64,000 nucleotides of DNA from Bradyrhizobium sp. ISRA430 (GCF_029909975.1 NZ_CP094516.1:8162501-8226500); one strand, 5' to 3'; shown: positions 51,917 to 61,662, counted from the first letter of the stretch. Made by a program: numbers and translations. The notes: a model not told the origin generated them from the sequence alone.

Positions 51917-53199
51917 TCATTCTCGGCGCCACCTTCTTCGGCTTCCTCATCCTTGGCGTACCGGTCGCCTTCGCGATCGGCCTCTCGGCGATTTGTACCA
52001 TCCTGTATGAAGGCCTGCCGGTTGCCGTCATCTTCCAGCAGATGATGTCGGGGATGAACATCTTCTCCTTCCTCGCCATACCGTTCTTCGTCTTCAGCGG
52101 AGAGCTGATGCTGCATGGCGGCGTCGCCGACAAGATCGTGCAGCTCGCCAAGAACCTCGTCGGACATATCCGCGGCGGGCTCGGCATGTCGAACGTGGTC
52201 GCCTGCACGCTGTTCGGCGGCGTATCCGGCTCGCCGGTGGCCGACGTGTCGGCGATGGGGGCGGTGATGATCCCGATGATGAAAAAGGAAGGTTTCGATA
52301 CCGACTACGCCGTCAACGTCACCACCCACGCCTCGCTGGTCGGAGCGCTGATGCCGACCAGCCACAACATGATCATCTATGCCCTGGCCGCCGGCGGCAA
52401 GGTATCGATCGGCGCGCTGATCGCCGCTGGCATCTTGCCAGCGCTCGTGCTGATGGCGTGCATGCTGGTTGCCGCTTACGCCGTCGCGGTGAAGCGAGGC
52501 TATCCGGCCGGTAAATTCCCGGGCTGGGCCGAGGTGGTCCGCTCGTTCGCGGCCGCCCTGCCCGGCCTCCTGATCGTCGGCATCATCCTGGCGGGCATCC
52601 TGTCCGGTGTCTTCACTGCAACTGAATCCGCAGCCGTCGCGGTCACCTACACGATCCTGCTGACCTTCTTCATCTACCGCACCATGACCTGGAACAATTT
52701 CTTGCGGGCCGCCGCCAAGGCGGTGAAGACGACGGGTGTGGTGCTGCTGCTGATCGGCGTCTCCACCATGTTCCAGTATCTGATGGGGCTCTACGAGGTG
52801 GCCGACCTCGCCGGCGATATGATGAGCAAGGTGTCCACGGAACCCTGGGCCATCTTCCTGCTCATCAACGTCATCCTGTTCCTGCTCGGTACGTTCATGG
52901 ACATGGCGGCGACGATCCTGATCTGCACCCCGATCTTCCTGCCGATCGCGATGAAGGCGGGCATGGATCCGGTGCAGTTCGGCATGCTGATGCTGATCAA
53001 CTGCGCCCTGGGGCTGAACACGCCGCCGGTCGGAACGACGCAATTCGTGGGCTGCGCCATCGGCGGCATCTCGGTGGGCGCGGTGATGCGCACCATCCTG
53101 CCGTTCTACGCCGCCCTGATCGCAGCGCTCATGTTCGTGACCTACGTTCCCGCCTTCTCGCTTTGGCTGCCGCGCCTGCTGATGGGGTACAAGGGATAG
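51907..53199 (+). CDS. TRAP transporter large permease (DctM type)
   Basis: The 430-aa membrane protein begins MELIILGATFFGFLILGVPV and has about twelve hydrophobic segments, with typical DctM stretches (GVSGSPVADVSAMGAVMIP and LNTPPVGTTQFVGCAIG). It completes a one-operon TRAP importer driven by a sodium or proton gradient. The frame is open far upstream, but that portion overlaps the other two TRAP genes and is not coding. Confidence 0.92.
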   Translation: MELIILGATFFGFLILGVPVAFAIGLSAICTILYEGLPVAVIFQQMMSGMNIFSFLAIPFFVFSGELMLHGGVADKIVQLAKNLVGHIRGGLGMSNVVACTLFGGVSGSPVADVSAMGAVMIPMMKKEGFDTDYAVNVTTHASLVGALMPTSHNMIIYALAAGGKVSIGALIAAGILPALVLMACMLVAAYAVAVKRGYPAGKFPGWAEVVRSFAAALPGLLIVGIILAGILSGVFTATESAAVAVTYTILLTFFIYRTMTWNNFLRAAAKAVKTTGVVLLLIGVSTMFQYLMGLYEVADLAGDMMSKVSTEPWAIFLLINVILFLLGTFMDMAATILICTPIFLPIAMKAGMDPVQFGMLMLINCALGLNTPPVGTTQFVGCAIGGISVGAVMRTILPFYAALIAALMFVTYVPAFSLWLPRLLMGYKG

Positions 53200-53277
53200 C
53201 TGCCGTGCATACGCCGACACTTGGCGGGCGAACCGGCCTTGCGATACTTTGCGTCGCAGCAACAGGAGAATCTGTCT

Positions 53278-54084
53278 GTGACTGACTATCGCAAGCTCTT
53301 CGATCTCACCGGCAAGACCGCAGTGGTTCTCGGCGCCGCGTCGGGCATTGGCAAGTCGTCGGCGGAAGCGCTGGCCGGGCTCGGTGCTCGCGTCGTCTGC
53401 GCCGATCGCGCGCTTGACGCTGCCGAGGCGACCGCCGCCGGCATTCGGGAGAAAGGCGGCTGGGCGGAAGCCGCCGCGTGCGATGCTGCGAGCGCAGCAG
53501 ATGTCTCCGCGCTGGCCGCGACCGTGATACAGAAATTCCCGCGGCTCGATATCGCCGTGACGACGCCCGGGCTCAACATCCGCAAGACCATCCTCGACTA
53601 CACCGAGGAGGACCTCGACCGCGTCGTCACGCTCAACGTCAAGGGCACCGTCTGGTTCTTCCAGGCCTTCGGCCGCATCATGGTGGAGCAGAAGGGTGGC
53701 AGCATCATCGCCTGCTCCTCGGTGCGCGCCGTGACGATCGAGCCCGGCCTTGCGGTGTACGGCTCGACCAAGGCGGCGATCGGCCTCCTGGTGAAGGGAT
53801 TTGCCTCCGAGGTCGGCCGCTCCGGTGTACGCGTCAATGCGATTGCGCCGAGCATCGCGGAGACCGCGCTGACCGGCCCCTTCAAGCAGCGCCCCGACAT
53901 CTACAATCTCTACGCCGGCCACACGGTGTTCAACCGCTGGAGCAGCGCCGATGAGGTTGCGACAGCGGTGGCCTACCTCGCCTCGGATGCCGCGAGCTAT
54001 GTCAGCGGCAGCACGCTGTTCGTCGATGGCGGCTGGACGGCGGTCGACGGTCCGCCGACTGGGCTCACCCAACTGAACAACTAA
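53278..54084 (+). CDS. SDR-family oxidoreductase
   Basis: The 268-aa enzyme starts at GTG 53278 with ACAGGAG upstream. It shows the cofactor motif GAASGIGKSSAEALAG, catalytic Ser in CSSVRAV, YGSTKAAIG for Tyr/Lys, and a GGWTAVDGPP ending. In the usual NAG position it reads TPGLN. It is probably co-transcribed with the TRAP genes and oxidises or reduces the imported compound or a product of it. Confidence 0.87.
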   Translation: MTDYRKLFDLTGKTAVVLGAASGIGKSSAEALAGLGARVVCADRALDAAEATAAGIREKGGWAEAAACDAASAADVSALAATVIQKFPRLDIAVTTPGLNIRKTILDYTEEDLDRVVTLNVKGTVWFFQAFGRIMVEQKGGSIIACSSVRAVTIEPGLAVYGSTKAAIGLLVKGFASEVGRSGVRVNAIAPSIAETALTGPFKQRPDIYNLYAGHTVFNRWSSADEVATAVAYLASDAASYVSGSTLFVDGGWTAVDGPPTGLTQLNN

Positions 54085-54099
54085 GGCGCGCGTGCGCAT

Positions 54100-54798
54100 C
54101 TAGCCGGAAAAGCCCACGCGCCGGCGCAGCTCGCTCTGGTCTGCACCGGCGAGCAGCGCGATCAGCGCGCGCGCCTCTGCCGGATGTGCGGCCCGCATGG
54201 TGATGCCGGCGGTGTACATCGTGACGAGCTCGCTTCCCGCCGGCAGCGATCCGGACATCACGATGCCCTCGGTTGCAATGATCTCGGTCGCCTGCGTGCA
54301 TCCGATCGGCCTTTGGGCCGTAGACGCTGCAAGTTCCCGCATTGCGGTCGCGCCGTTCGGATAGATCTTGAGGCGGGATGCGACCTCATAAGCAATGCCG
54401 AGCTGATCCAGGACCTTGGCCAGGTGCATGCCGGCGGTCGAAGCCTTGGTGTCCGGGACGAAGATAGCATCTGCGGCGCGCAGCACCGCGCGCAGATCGG
54501 CTTCGGTCTTTACCAGCACTTTCGGATCGCCGGCACGAACTGCAAGCGCCGTCTCGACCTTGCCGATGTCCACGATCGATGCGGCCGTTACGAGCTGCTC
54601 GTCGGCGAGCTTCGTGACGAGCGCGCGCGTCAGGATGACGAGATCGGCCGGCGTGCTCGCGCGCAGTCTGTCGGCCATAATGCCGACCGCGCCGAATTGA
54701 CCGTCGATACCGAATCCGGTCTGCGCCTTGAAAGCGTCGGTGAGGCCGCGAACGAGGCCTTGCGCCGCACCTCCGCTCAGGATGTTCAGTGTCGTCAC
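54100..54798 (-). CDS. ModA-like substrate-binding-domain protein without signal peptide
   Basis: The 232-aa protein starts at GTG 54798, overlapping the stop of the molybdenum-subunit gene by four bases. It begins directly with TTLNILSGGAAQGLVRGL, the first strand of the ModA/PBP-like II fold, and has no export signal. It should therefore be cytoplasmic. Further fold signatures are FGAVGIMADRLRASTPADLV and MHLAKVLDQLGI. Tight coupling to the hydroxylase genes suggests a role in cofactor delivery or enzyme assembly rather than transport. Confidence 0.78.
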   Translation of the reverse strand: MTTLNILSGGAAQGLVRGLTDAFKAQTGFGIDGQFGAVGIMADRLRASTPADLVILTRALVTKLADEQLVTAASIVDIGKVETALAVRAGDPKVLVKTEADLRAVLRAADAIFVPDTKASTAGMHLAKVLDQLGIAYEVASRLKIYPNGATAMRELAASTAQRPIGCTQATEIIATEGIVMSGSLPAGSELVTMYTAGITMRAAHPAEARALIALLAGADQSELRRRVGFSG

Positions 54799-56927
54799 GG
54801 GGCAAGCTCCATGGCTGCAATGATCCTGTCGCGCGTGATCGGCAGGTCGCGCACGCGCACGCCGAGGCAATCGAAGACCGCATTCGCAATCGCGGCCGTC
54901 ACCGGGCCGTGGGCGGCTTCGCCGGCACCGACCGGCTCGATCTCCGGCCGCTGGATGACTTCGACATCCACCGCCGGCACTTCACTGAACGTCAGGATCG
55001 GATAGTCCGTCCAGGAGGTCGACGTGATGCGTGTCCGGTCGAAGCGGACGCGCTCCTTCAGCGCCCAGCTCGTCGCCTGGATCGCGCCGCCCTCGATCTG
55101 GTTGATCACACCGTCCGGATTGATGGCCTCGCCGACATCGACCGCAAGCGCCAGCCGCTTCACGCGGATATCGTCGGCGCCTTCGATCTCGGCAATCGCG
55201 GCACAATAGGCGCCCGTGTTCTTGTAGCGGGCAAAGCCGACGCCGTGACCGACTCCGGCTTGCCTTTGCGGCTTCCACTGCGCGCGCCGCGCCGCGGCGC
55301 GGATGACATCCTTTGCCCGCTCGTCGCGCAGATGGCGCAAGCGGAACTGGATCGGGTCTTCGCCGCGCAGAGCAGCGATCTCGTCGAGCAGGGATTCGAT
55401 GGCGAACACGTTGCCTTGCCCGCCCAGGGTCCGCAGCGCCGAGGTGCGCACGGGCATGGTCAGCAGCCGGTGGCTCGTGATGGTCCAAGCCGGGAGGTCA
55501 TAGAGCGGAACGGAGTTGCGGTCGCCGCCACCGCCATTGGCAGCCGGCGGGTTGGACGAGATCATGCGCGGGTAGGGATTTGCGATCTCGGTTGCCGCAC
55601 GCAGCGCGGGCTGCGCCGCGCGACCCGGCCGCGCGGCGTGGCCGTTGCTCCAGATCGCATGGCGCCAAGCGATGATCTCGTTGTCTGCGTCGAGATCGGC
55701 CTCGATCTCGATCGCCATCGCTGCGCCAAACGGCGCGTGGGACATCTCGTCGTGACGTGACCACTGCACCCGGACCGGTCGGCCCGCGGCGGCCTTTGCC
55801 AGCAGAACGGCATCGAGGGCGACATCATCGGCCGCATTGTGTCCGTAGCAGCCGGCGCCCTCCATGTGCTCGACGATGATGCTCTCCACCGGCAGCTTCA
55901 GCACGATCGCGAGATCGGCGCGCAGCAGATAGACACCCTGGCTGTGTGTCCAGACGTGGACGCGATCGCCGTCCCATTGCGCCATGGCACAGGAGGGCGC
56001 GATCGAGGCGTGCGCGACGTAGGGGCGGGTATATTGCCGGCGAAGGGTGTGCGCGATCGCGCTCGGTCTTGCCCCTGTTTTGGTGTCGATGACGGTCGTC
56101 TCGACCGGCTGGCTCTTCAGGAAGCCTGCGAGATCATGTTCATCGGGCAGCGGCTCGCCGGCCGACCACGTCGCGCCCTTGCGCAATGCCTTCAGTGCAG
56201 CTTCGGCCGCTGCTTCAGTCCCGGCGACCACGCCGGCAAAACCGCCGTCGCGGACAATTGCGACGAGGCCGGGAACAGCGCGCGCGCTCTCTTCATCGAG
56301 CGCGACCATTTTGGCGCCCGAAATATCCGGCCGCAGCACGCGTCCGTGCAGCAGGCGCGGCAGCGCGCAGTCATGGATGAAGCGCGGACGCGCGAACACC
56401 TTGTCGGGAATGTCGACGCGCTGGATCGAACGTCCTGCAATGCCGCGTGTGGAAGCGGACTTCGCCATCGCGCCCGCGGTAGCGTCGCGGTCGAGAGAGA
56501 CTTCGCCGGCCAGTTCCCAATAGCTGGTCCTGACATTGCCAGGTCCCGAGATCGTGCCGTCGTTGACCTCGAGCTGCGATGCATCGACGCCGAGACGCTC
56601 CGAGGCCGCGGCGAGGAAGAGTTGGCGCACCTCCGCGCAGACCTGGCGCAGCGCACGGCCGGACTGTTGGATCGAGAGGCTACCCGAGGTGACGCCCTCG
56701 TTCGGGCTGGTCGCCGTTGAGGCGCGGATCATCTCGATCCGGCCGATATCGACATCGAGCTCGTCGGCGGCGATCTGGGTCAGCGCGGTGACGATACCCT
56801 GGCCGATCTCGACCTTGCCGGGCGCGATCGCCACCTGGCCTTGGTCGGTGATTTTCACCCAGGACGCCAGCTTTGGATTGGCGGCCAGGCTGACCGACAA
56901 TTTCGGGGCAGAGGAGGGCGTGCTCAT
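54795..56927 (-). CDS. Molybdenum hydroxylase large subunit (isoquinoline 1-oxidoreductase/NicB type)
   Basis: The 710-aa protein has the permuted layout of IorB/NicB-like xanthine-dehydrogenase-family subunits: a Mo-domain segment at the N-terminus (GKVEIGQGIVTALTQ, residues ~35-50), the aldehyde-oxidase domain mid-protein, and the catalytic glutamate region GAGEAAHGPVTAAIANA near 670. No signal peptide or cytochrome domain is seen, unlike NicB. It overlaps the 2Fe-2S gene and the ModA-like gene by four bases each. It should hydroxylate an N-heteroaromatic or aldehyde using water. Confidence 0.87.
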   Translation of the reverse strand: MSTPSSAPKLSVSLAANPKLASWVKITDQGQVAIAPGKVEIGQGIVTALTQIAADELDVDIGRIEMIRASTATSPNEGVTSGSLSIQQSGRALRQVCAEVRQLFLAAASERLGVDASQLEVNDGTISGPGNVRTSYWELAGEVSLDRDATAGAMAKSASTRGIAGRSIQRVDIPDKVFARPRFIHDCALPRLLHGRVLRPDISGAKMVALDEESARAVPGLVAIVRDGGFAGVVAGTEAAAEAALKALRKGATWSAGEPLPDEHDLAGFLKSQPVETTVIDTKTGARPSAIAHTLRRQYTRPYVAHASIAPSCAMAQWDGDRVHVWTHSQGVYLLRADLAIVLKLPVESIIVEHMEGAGCYGHNAADDVALDAVLLAKAAAGRPVRVQWSRHDEMSHAPFGAAMAIEIEADLDADNEIIAWRHAIWSNGHAARPGRAAQPALRAATEIANPYPRMISSNPPAANGGGGDRNSVPLYDLPAWTITSHRLLTMPVRTSALRTLGGQGNVFAIESLLDEIAALRGEDPIQFRLRHLRDERAKDVIRAAARRAQWKPQRQAGVGHGVGFARYKNTGAYCAAIAEIEGADDIRVKRLALAVDVGEAINPDGVINQIEGGAIQATSWALKERVRFDRTRITSTSWTDYPILTFSEVPAVDVEVIQRPEIEPVGAGEAAHGPVTAAIANAVFDCLGVRVRDLPITRDRIIAAMELAP

Positions 56928-57394
56928 GACGCAGCCAGCTCCGAGGCCGCCTGCAGCACGGCGCGCACCATGCGGTTATGCGATCCGCAGCGGCACAAAT
57001 TGCGATCGAGTGCAGCTCTGACCTCGGCCTCGGTCGGCGACGGATTGCGCTTCAAAAGCGCCGCCGCGCTGATCAGGATTCCTGACACGCAATAGCCGCA
57101 TTGCATCGCCTGTTCGGCGATGAAGGCGCGTTGCAGCGGATGCGGATGCTCCGCTGTGCCGAGGCCCTCAATCGTGGTGACGTCCTTGTCGGCGACCGAC
57201 CACATCGGCATGTCGCAGGACGCGATCGCGCGATCGCCGACCATGACATAGCAGGCGCCGCATTCATTGGCCCCGCAGCCGAAATGCGGGCCGGTCACGC
57301 CGAGCCGGCCGCGCAGCACGTCGAGCAGCATCTGGTCCGGATCGGTCTCGACCGCAATGGCGGCGCCGTTGAGCTGGAAACGAATGGTCGGCAT
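56924..57394 (-). CDS. Molybdenum hydroxylase 2Fe-2S subunit
   Basis: The 156-aa protein has the plant-type ferredoxin cluster (CGANECGACYVM, then a Cys in IASC) and the C-terminal cluster domain (QCGYCVSGILISAAALL, NLCRCGSHNRMVRAV). These are the two [2Fe-2S] domains of IorA/NicA-type subunits. It passes electrons from the Mo subunit and is the first gene of the three-gene operon, 15 bp after the Bug-type gene. Confidence 0.92.
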   Translation of the reverse strand: MPTIRFQLNGAAIAVETDPDQMLLDVLRGRLGVTGPHFGCGANECGACYVMVGDRAIASCDMPMWSVADKDVTTIEGLGTAEHPHPLQRAFIAEQAMQCGYCVSGILISAAALLKRNPSPTEAEVRAALDRNLCRCGSHNRMVRAVLQAASELAAS

Positions 57395-57409
57395 GGTCGA
57401 ACAGCGGCC

Positions 57410-58384
57410 TCAGGACTTGTCGAACTTCTTGACGACATCGGCCCATTTAGCGATGTCGCCGCGCAGGAATTTGTCGAACTCCTCCGGCGTCATCGACATG
57501 GGCACGGCGCCCTGTTCCGTCCAGAGCTTGACGATGTCCGGCCGCTTCAGCATTGCGTTCACGGCGGCGTTGAGCTTGTCGATGATCGGCTTCGGCGTGC
57601 CGGCCGGCGCCATCAGGCCGAGCCAGATCGTGGCCTCATAGCCAGGCACGCCGGCCTCGATCGCGGTCGGCACGTTCGGCAGCACCGCGGAGCGTTGCTT
57701 GCCGGTGGTCGCAAGCGCGCGCACCTGGTTCTCACCGACGTTCGGCGCCATCGCCGGCACCGCATCGATCATCATCTGTACCTGTCCGCCGATCACCCCG
57801 CTGCGTGCCTCGCCGCTGTTGCGATAGGGGACGTGCACGACGTCGATGCCGGCCATGGCTTTGAACAGCTCGCCGGCCATGTGGTACGGCGTGCCCTGAC
57901 CGGAGGAGGCGTAGTTCAATTTGCCCGGCTGCGACTTGGCGAGCGCGATGAACTCCTGCAGCGTCTTCGCTGCGACCTGTGGGTTCACCACGATGACGAG
58001 ATCGGAATAGTTCACCGGGGCGATCGGCGCGAGGTCGCGCATCAGGTCGTATTTGCGCTGGGCCGCCGTCAACAGTGATTCGTTGGCGGTTTGTGTGTTC
58101 GACATCATCAGCAAGGTGTAGCCGTCCGCCGGCGACTTGACCGCCTCGACCGTACCGATGACGCCGCCCGCGCCGGTGCGGTTCTCGATGACGAAGGGCT
58201 GGCCGAAGCTCTCCTGGAGGACGTTGCCGATTAGCCGGGCCGCGACATCCGCCGGCCCGCCGGCGCCGAAGGGAACGACGATCCGGACCGCATGGGCAGG
58301 ATAGTCTTGCGCGAAACAGGAGGGCGCGGAGAATGCACTGAACAGGCCGGCAGCCAGCGCCAGCACAATCCTTGCGGGCGTCAT
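57410..58384 (-). CDS. Bug-family (tripartite tricarboxylate transporter) binding protein
   Basis: The 324-aa precursor has a signal peptide (IVLALAAGLFSAFSAPSCFA) and the Bug fold with the VPFGAGGPADVAARLIG, VENRTGAGG-type segment (VIENRTGAGGVIGT) and LNYASSGQGTPYHMAGELF. GGGAGG precedes the ATG at 58384. No TctA/TctB permeases are in the window. It heads the minus-strand transcript with the Mo hydroxylase genes and probably captures their substrate. Confidence 0.9.
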   Translation of the reverse strand: MTPARIVLALAAGLFSAFSAPSCFAQDYPAHAVRIVVPFGAGGPADVAARLIGNVLQESFGQPFVIENRTGAGGVIGTVEAVKSPADGYTLLMMSNTQTANESLLTAAQRKYDLMRDLAPIAPVNYSDLVIVVNPQVAAKTLQEFIALAKSQPGKLNYASSGQGTPYHMAGELFKAMAGIDVVHVPYRNSGEARSGVIGGQVQMMIDAVPAMAPNVGENQVRALATTGKQRSAVLPNVPTAIEAGVPGYEATIWLGLMAPAGTPKPIIDKLNAAVNAMLKRPDIVKLWTEQGAVPMSMTPEEFDKFLRGDIAKWADVVKKFDKS

Positions 58385-58617
58385 GCCCACCTCCCTCTGT
58401 CGTTGTTGTTGGCCGGCACTGTAGCGGCAGGGCGCGCGGACTGTCGACGCCTCAGAAAGTCGATCACGCTGGGAATATCGGCCGGCTTCCGGGGTGACCG
58501 CGCCGCATTTCGCAGTCGCGGCAGGAACCGGCAACGCACGCGGCTTGAGCAAATTGCATAGGCATTGCCGGATAAATGCCCTCGGCTGGCCGGTATTTTG
58601 ATGTTACGGATTTCCCC

Positions 58618-60708
58618 ATGAACCAGCACGCCAAGATCGAGATCCGCCACTCCACCTGTCCGCATGATTGCCCCTCGGCCTGCGCGCTCGATGTCGAGGT
58701 GGTCGAGGGCCGCAGCATCGGTCGCGTTCGCGGCTCCAAGCGGCAGACCTACACGGCCGGCGTCGTCTGCGCCAAGGTCGCCCGCTATGCCGAGCGCATC
58801 CATCACCCCGAGCGGGTGATGTACCCGATGCGCCGCACCGGGCCGAAAGGATCCGGCCAGTTCGCGCGGATCTCCTGGGACGAGGCGCTCGACGAGATCG
58901 GCCATCGCTTCAACGAGGCCGAGCGCGAGTTCGGCGCGGAATCGATCTGGCCCTATTACTACGCCGGCACGATGGGGCTGGTGATGCGCGACGGTCTCAA
59001 CCGCCTCACGCATGTGAAGAAATATTCGCGCTTCTATTCGACGATCTGCGCGAACGTCGCGCGCGTCGGTTATGCAATCGGCACCGGCAAGATTGCCGGC
59101 GTCGATCCACGCGAGATGGCGCTGTCCGACCTCGTCGTGATCTGGGGTACCAACCCCGTCAACACCCAGGTCAACGTGATGACGCACGCCGCGCGTGCGC
59201 GCAAGGAGCGCGGCGCGAAGATCGCGGCCGTCGACATCTACGACAACGAGACCATGAAGCAGGCCGACATCAGGATCATCCTGCGGCCCGGCACCGATGG
59301 CGCGTTCGCCTGCGGCGTCATGCACGTGCTGTTCCGCGACGGCTATGCCGACCGCGCCTATATGGACAAGTACACCGATTGCCCGGCCGAGCTCGAGGCG
59401 CATCTGAGAACGCGCACGCCGGAATGGGCGTCCGCGATCTCTGGCGTGCCGGTGTCTGAGATCGAAGCGTTCGCGAAGGCGGTCGGCGAGACCAAGCGAA
59501 CCTTCCTGCGCCTCGGCTACGGCTTCACCCGCTCGCGCAACGGGGCCACGCAGATGCATGCGGCACTCTGCATTCCCGCGGTGACCGGCGCCTGGCAATA
59601 CGAAGGCGGCGGCGCCTTCTTCAACAATTACGCGCTGTGGCATTTCGACGAATCCATCATCGAGGGCCATGACGCGATCGATCGCACCACGCGCGTGCTC
59701 GACCAGTCCCAGATCGGCCGTATCCTGACCGGCGACACTGAGGCCTTGCACGGCAAGGGCCCGATCAAGGCGATGCTGATCCAGAACACCAACCCGATGA
59801 CGGTGGCGCCGGAGCAGGCGCGGGTAGCACAGGGTTTTGCGCGCGAAGACCTGTTCGTCGCCGTGCATGAGCAGTTCATGACCGAGACGGCGCAGATGGC
59901 CGACATCGTGCTGCCGGCGACCATGTTCATGGAGCATGACGACCTCTATTACGGCGGCGGCCACCAGCACATCTCGGTGGGCGCGAAGCTGATCGATCCG
60001 CCCGGCGAATGCCGCTCCAACCATGAGGTCTTGCAGGCGCTGGCGCCGCGCGTCGGCGCGATGCATCCAGGCTTCGAGATGACGTCGCGCGAGTTGATCG
60101 ATGCGACGCTGAAGCTGAGCGGCCACGGCGACATCGCCGGGCTCGAGGCCGACATCTGGCGCGACCTGCAGCCGGATTTCCGGACCTCGCATTTTCTCGA
60201 CGGCTTCGCCCATCCCGACAAGAAATTCCACTTCAGGGCGGATTGGGCGCATCCGCCGTTCGGCCAGACGATGGGCGATATCGACAACATGCCTGATCTG
60301 CCGGACCATTGGGCGGTGATCGAGCAGGCCGACCAGGCCCATCCGTTCCGGCTTGCCACCAGCCCATCGCGCAGCTTCCTCAACACCACCTTCAACGAGA
60401 CGCCGTCCTCGCAGGCGCGCGAGGGCAGGGCGAGCGTGATGATCCATCCGCTGGATGCAGCCTCCCTCGACATTGCTGACGGCGATGCGGTGACGCTCGG
60501 CAACATCAGAGGCGAGACCACGCTGATCGCAACGCTGTTCGACGGCGTGCGGCGCGGCGTGCTGATCGCGGAATCCGTTCACCCGAACAAGAACCATATC
60601 GGCGGCCGCGGCATCAACATGCTGACCGGAGCCGAAGCCGTCGCGCCGATCGGCGGCGCCGCATTCCACGACAACAAGGTCTGGATCAGGAAAGCGGTCG
60701 CGGGCTGA
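58618..60708 (+). CDS. Molybdopterin oxidoreductase (MGD enzyme family)
   Basis: The 696-aa protein has an N-terminal [4Fe-4S] motif (CPHDCPSAC with the last Cys in GVVCAKVARY). The MGD domains include VIWGTNPVNTQVNVMTHAA and IQNTNPMTVAPEQ. The C-terminal dinucleotide-binding domain has RSFLNTTFNETP. There is no twin-arginine signal, so it is cytoplasmic. It is divergent from the Bug/Mo-hydroxylase operon across 233 bp, which contain a short GGCATT/AATGCC repeat at 58561-58580. The substrate is unknown. Confidence 0.85.
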   Translation: MNQHAKIEIRHSTCPHDCPSACALDVEVVEGRSIGRVRGSKRQTYTAGVVCAKVARYAERIHHPERVMYPMRRTGPKGSGQFARISWDEALDEIGHRFNEAEREFGAESIWPYYYAGTMGLVMRDGLNRLTHVKKYSRFYSTICANVARVGYAIGTGKIAGVDPREMALSDLVVIWGTNPVNTQVNVMTHAARARKERGAKIAAVDIYDNETMKQADIRIILRPGTDGAFACGVMHVLFRDGYADRAYMDKYTDCPAELEAHLRTRTPEWASAISGVPVSEIEAFAKAVGETKRTFLRLGYGFTRSRNGATQMHAALCIPAVTGAWQYEGGGAFFNNYALWHFDESIIEGHDAIDRTTRVLDQSQIGRILTGDTEALHGKGPIKAMLIQNTNPMTVAPEQARVAQGFAREDLFVAVHEQFMTETAQMADIVLPATMFMEHDDLYYGGGHQHISVGAKLIDPPGECRSNHEVLQALAPRVGAMHPGFEMTSRELIDATLKLSGHGDIAGLEADIWRDLQPDFRTSHFLDGFAHPDKKFHFRADWAHPPFGQTMGDIDNMPDLPDHWAVIEQADQAHPFRLATSPSRSFLNTTFNETPSSQAREGRASVMIHPLDAASLDIADGDAVTLGNIRGETTLIATLFDGVRRGVLIAESVHPNKNHIGGRGINMLTGAEAVAPIGGAAFHDNKVWIRKAVAG

Positions 60709-60833
60709 CCGCGCGCCTCCGTTGCCAGCAATTTGCGTCGAGGCGCTAAAGCGGCGCCTCGCTGCAGATTGCTCTTGCACCTGCCGCCCGCGCTGCCGCA
60801 AATGCTGCAAACGGACAGCAAGGAAGCGACGTC

Positions 60834-61616
60834 ATGACCGACAACACAGCCGTCATCACCGAAAAGCGCGGGCAGGCATTCTGGATCACCATCAACCGGC
60901 CCGAGAAGCGCAACGCGCTGAACGGCGAGGTCATCGCCGGCATCAGCAAGGGCTATCGCGACGCCCATGACGACAAGGACGTCCGCGTCATCGTGCTGAC
61001 CGGCGCCGGCGACAAGGCGTTCTGCGCCGGCGCCGACTTGCAGAATTCCGGTGCGGCGTTCGCGATGGATCATTCCCGGCCGAATGTCGACTATGCCGAT
61101 CTGCTCCGCCTGTCACAGAACGCGACGAAGCCCGCGATCGCGCGGGTCGGTGGCGTCTGCATGGCCGGCGGCATGGGCCTTTTGTGCATGACCGACATGG
61201 CGGTTGCGGCCGACCATGTCATCTTCGGCCTGCCGGAGGTGAAGGTCGGCGTGTTTCCGATGCAGGTGCTGAGCTTGCTGCAGTCCATCGCGCCGCCGCG
61301 TCTCGTCAACGAATGGGCGCTCACCGGCGAGCCGTTCGATGCGAAAGCTGCGCAAGCCGCGGGCCTCTTGAACTATATCGTACCGGCGGCCGAGCTCGAC
61401 GCCAAGGTCGACTGGCTGATCGGCCGCACCGTCGACAAATCCCCGACCGCGATCCGCCGTGGCAAATACGCCATGCGCGCCATTGCCTCGATGTCGTTCG
61501 ACGAGAGCATCGCCTACACCGAAAGCCAGATCGCGCTGCTCGCGATGACCGAGGACGCCAAGGAGGGGCTGAAGGCGTTCGGCGAAAAGCGCAAGCCGGT
61601 ATGGACGGGGCGGTAG
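60834..61616 (+). CDS. Enoyl-CoA hydratase/isomerase family protein
   Basis: The 260-aa crotonase-fold protein has ITINRPEKRNALNGEVIAG, oxyanion segment GAGDKAFCAGADLQ, and the second loop GGVCMAGGMGLLCMTDMAVA. CAAGGAAG precedes the ATG. It follows the molybdopterin enzyme by 125 bp on the same strand. It is the last chromosomal-type gene before the recombinase, so it marks the island boundary. Confidence 0.88.
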   Translation: MTDNTAVITEKRGQAFWITINRPEKRNALNGEVIAGISKGYRDAHDDKDVRVIVLTGAGDKAFCAGADLQNSGAAFAMDHSRPNVDYADLLRLSQNATKPAIARVGGVCMAGGMGLLCMTDMAVAADHVIFGLPEVKVGVFPMQVLSLLQSIAPPRLVNEWALTGEPFDAKAAQAAGLLNYIVPAAELDAKVDWLIGRTVDKSPTAIRRGKYAMRAIASMSFDESIAYTESQIALLAMTEDAKEGLKAFGEKRKPVWTGR

Positions 61617-61662
61617 ACCCGATGTTGGAACAAACTCAGAGAGGCATCCGGCAAAACGATGC

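Noticed and set aside
51814..54099. 761-codon open frame antisense to the TRAP and SDR genes
   Set aside because: It is a high-GC shadow of strongly supported genes. Composition is His/Arg/Gln-rich with no domain pattern.
58381..60810. 809-codon open frame antisense to the molybdopterin oxidoreductase
   Set aside because: It mirrors codon bias of the sense gene, which has clear [4Fe-4S] and MGD motifs. No ribosome site or family signal.
61617..61662. tRNA-type attachment site at the island edge
   Set aside because: No tRNA cloverleaf or 3' tRNA end could be read in this gap or its flanks.
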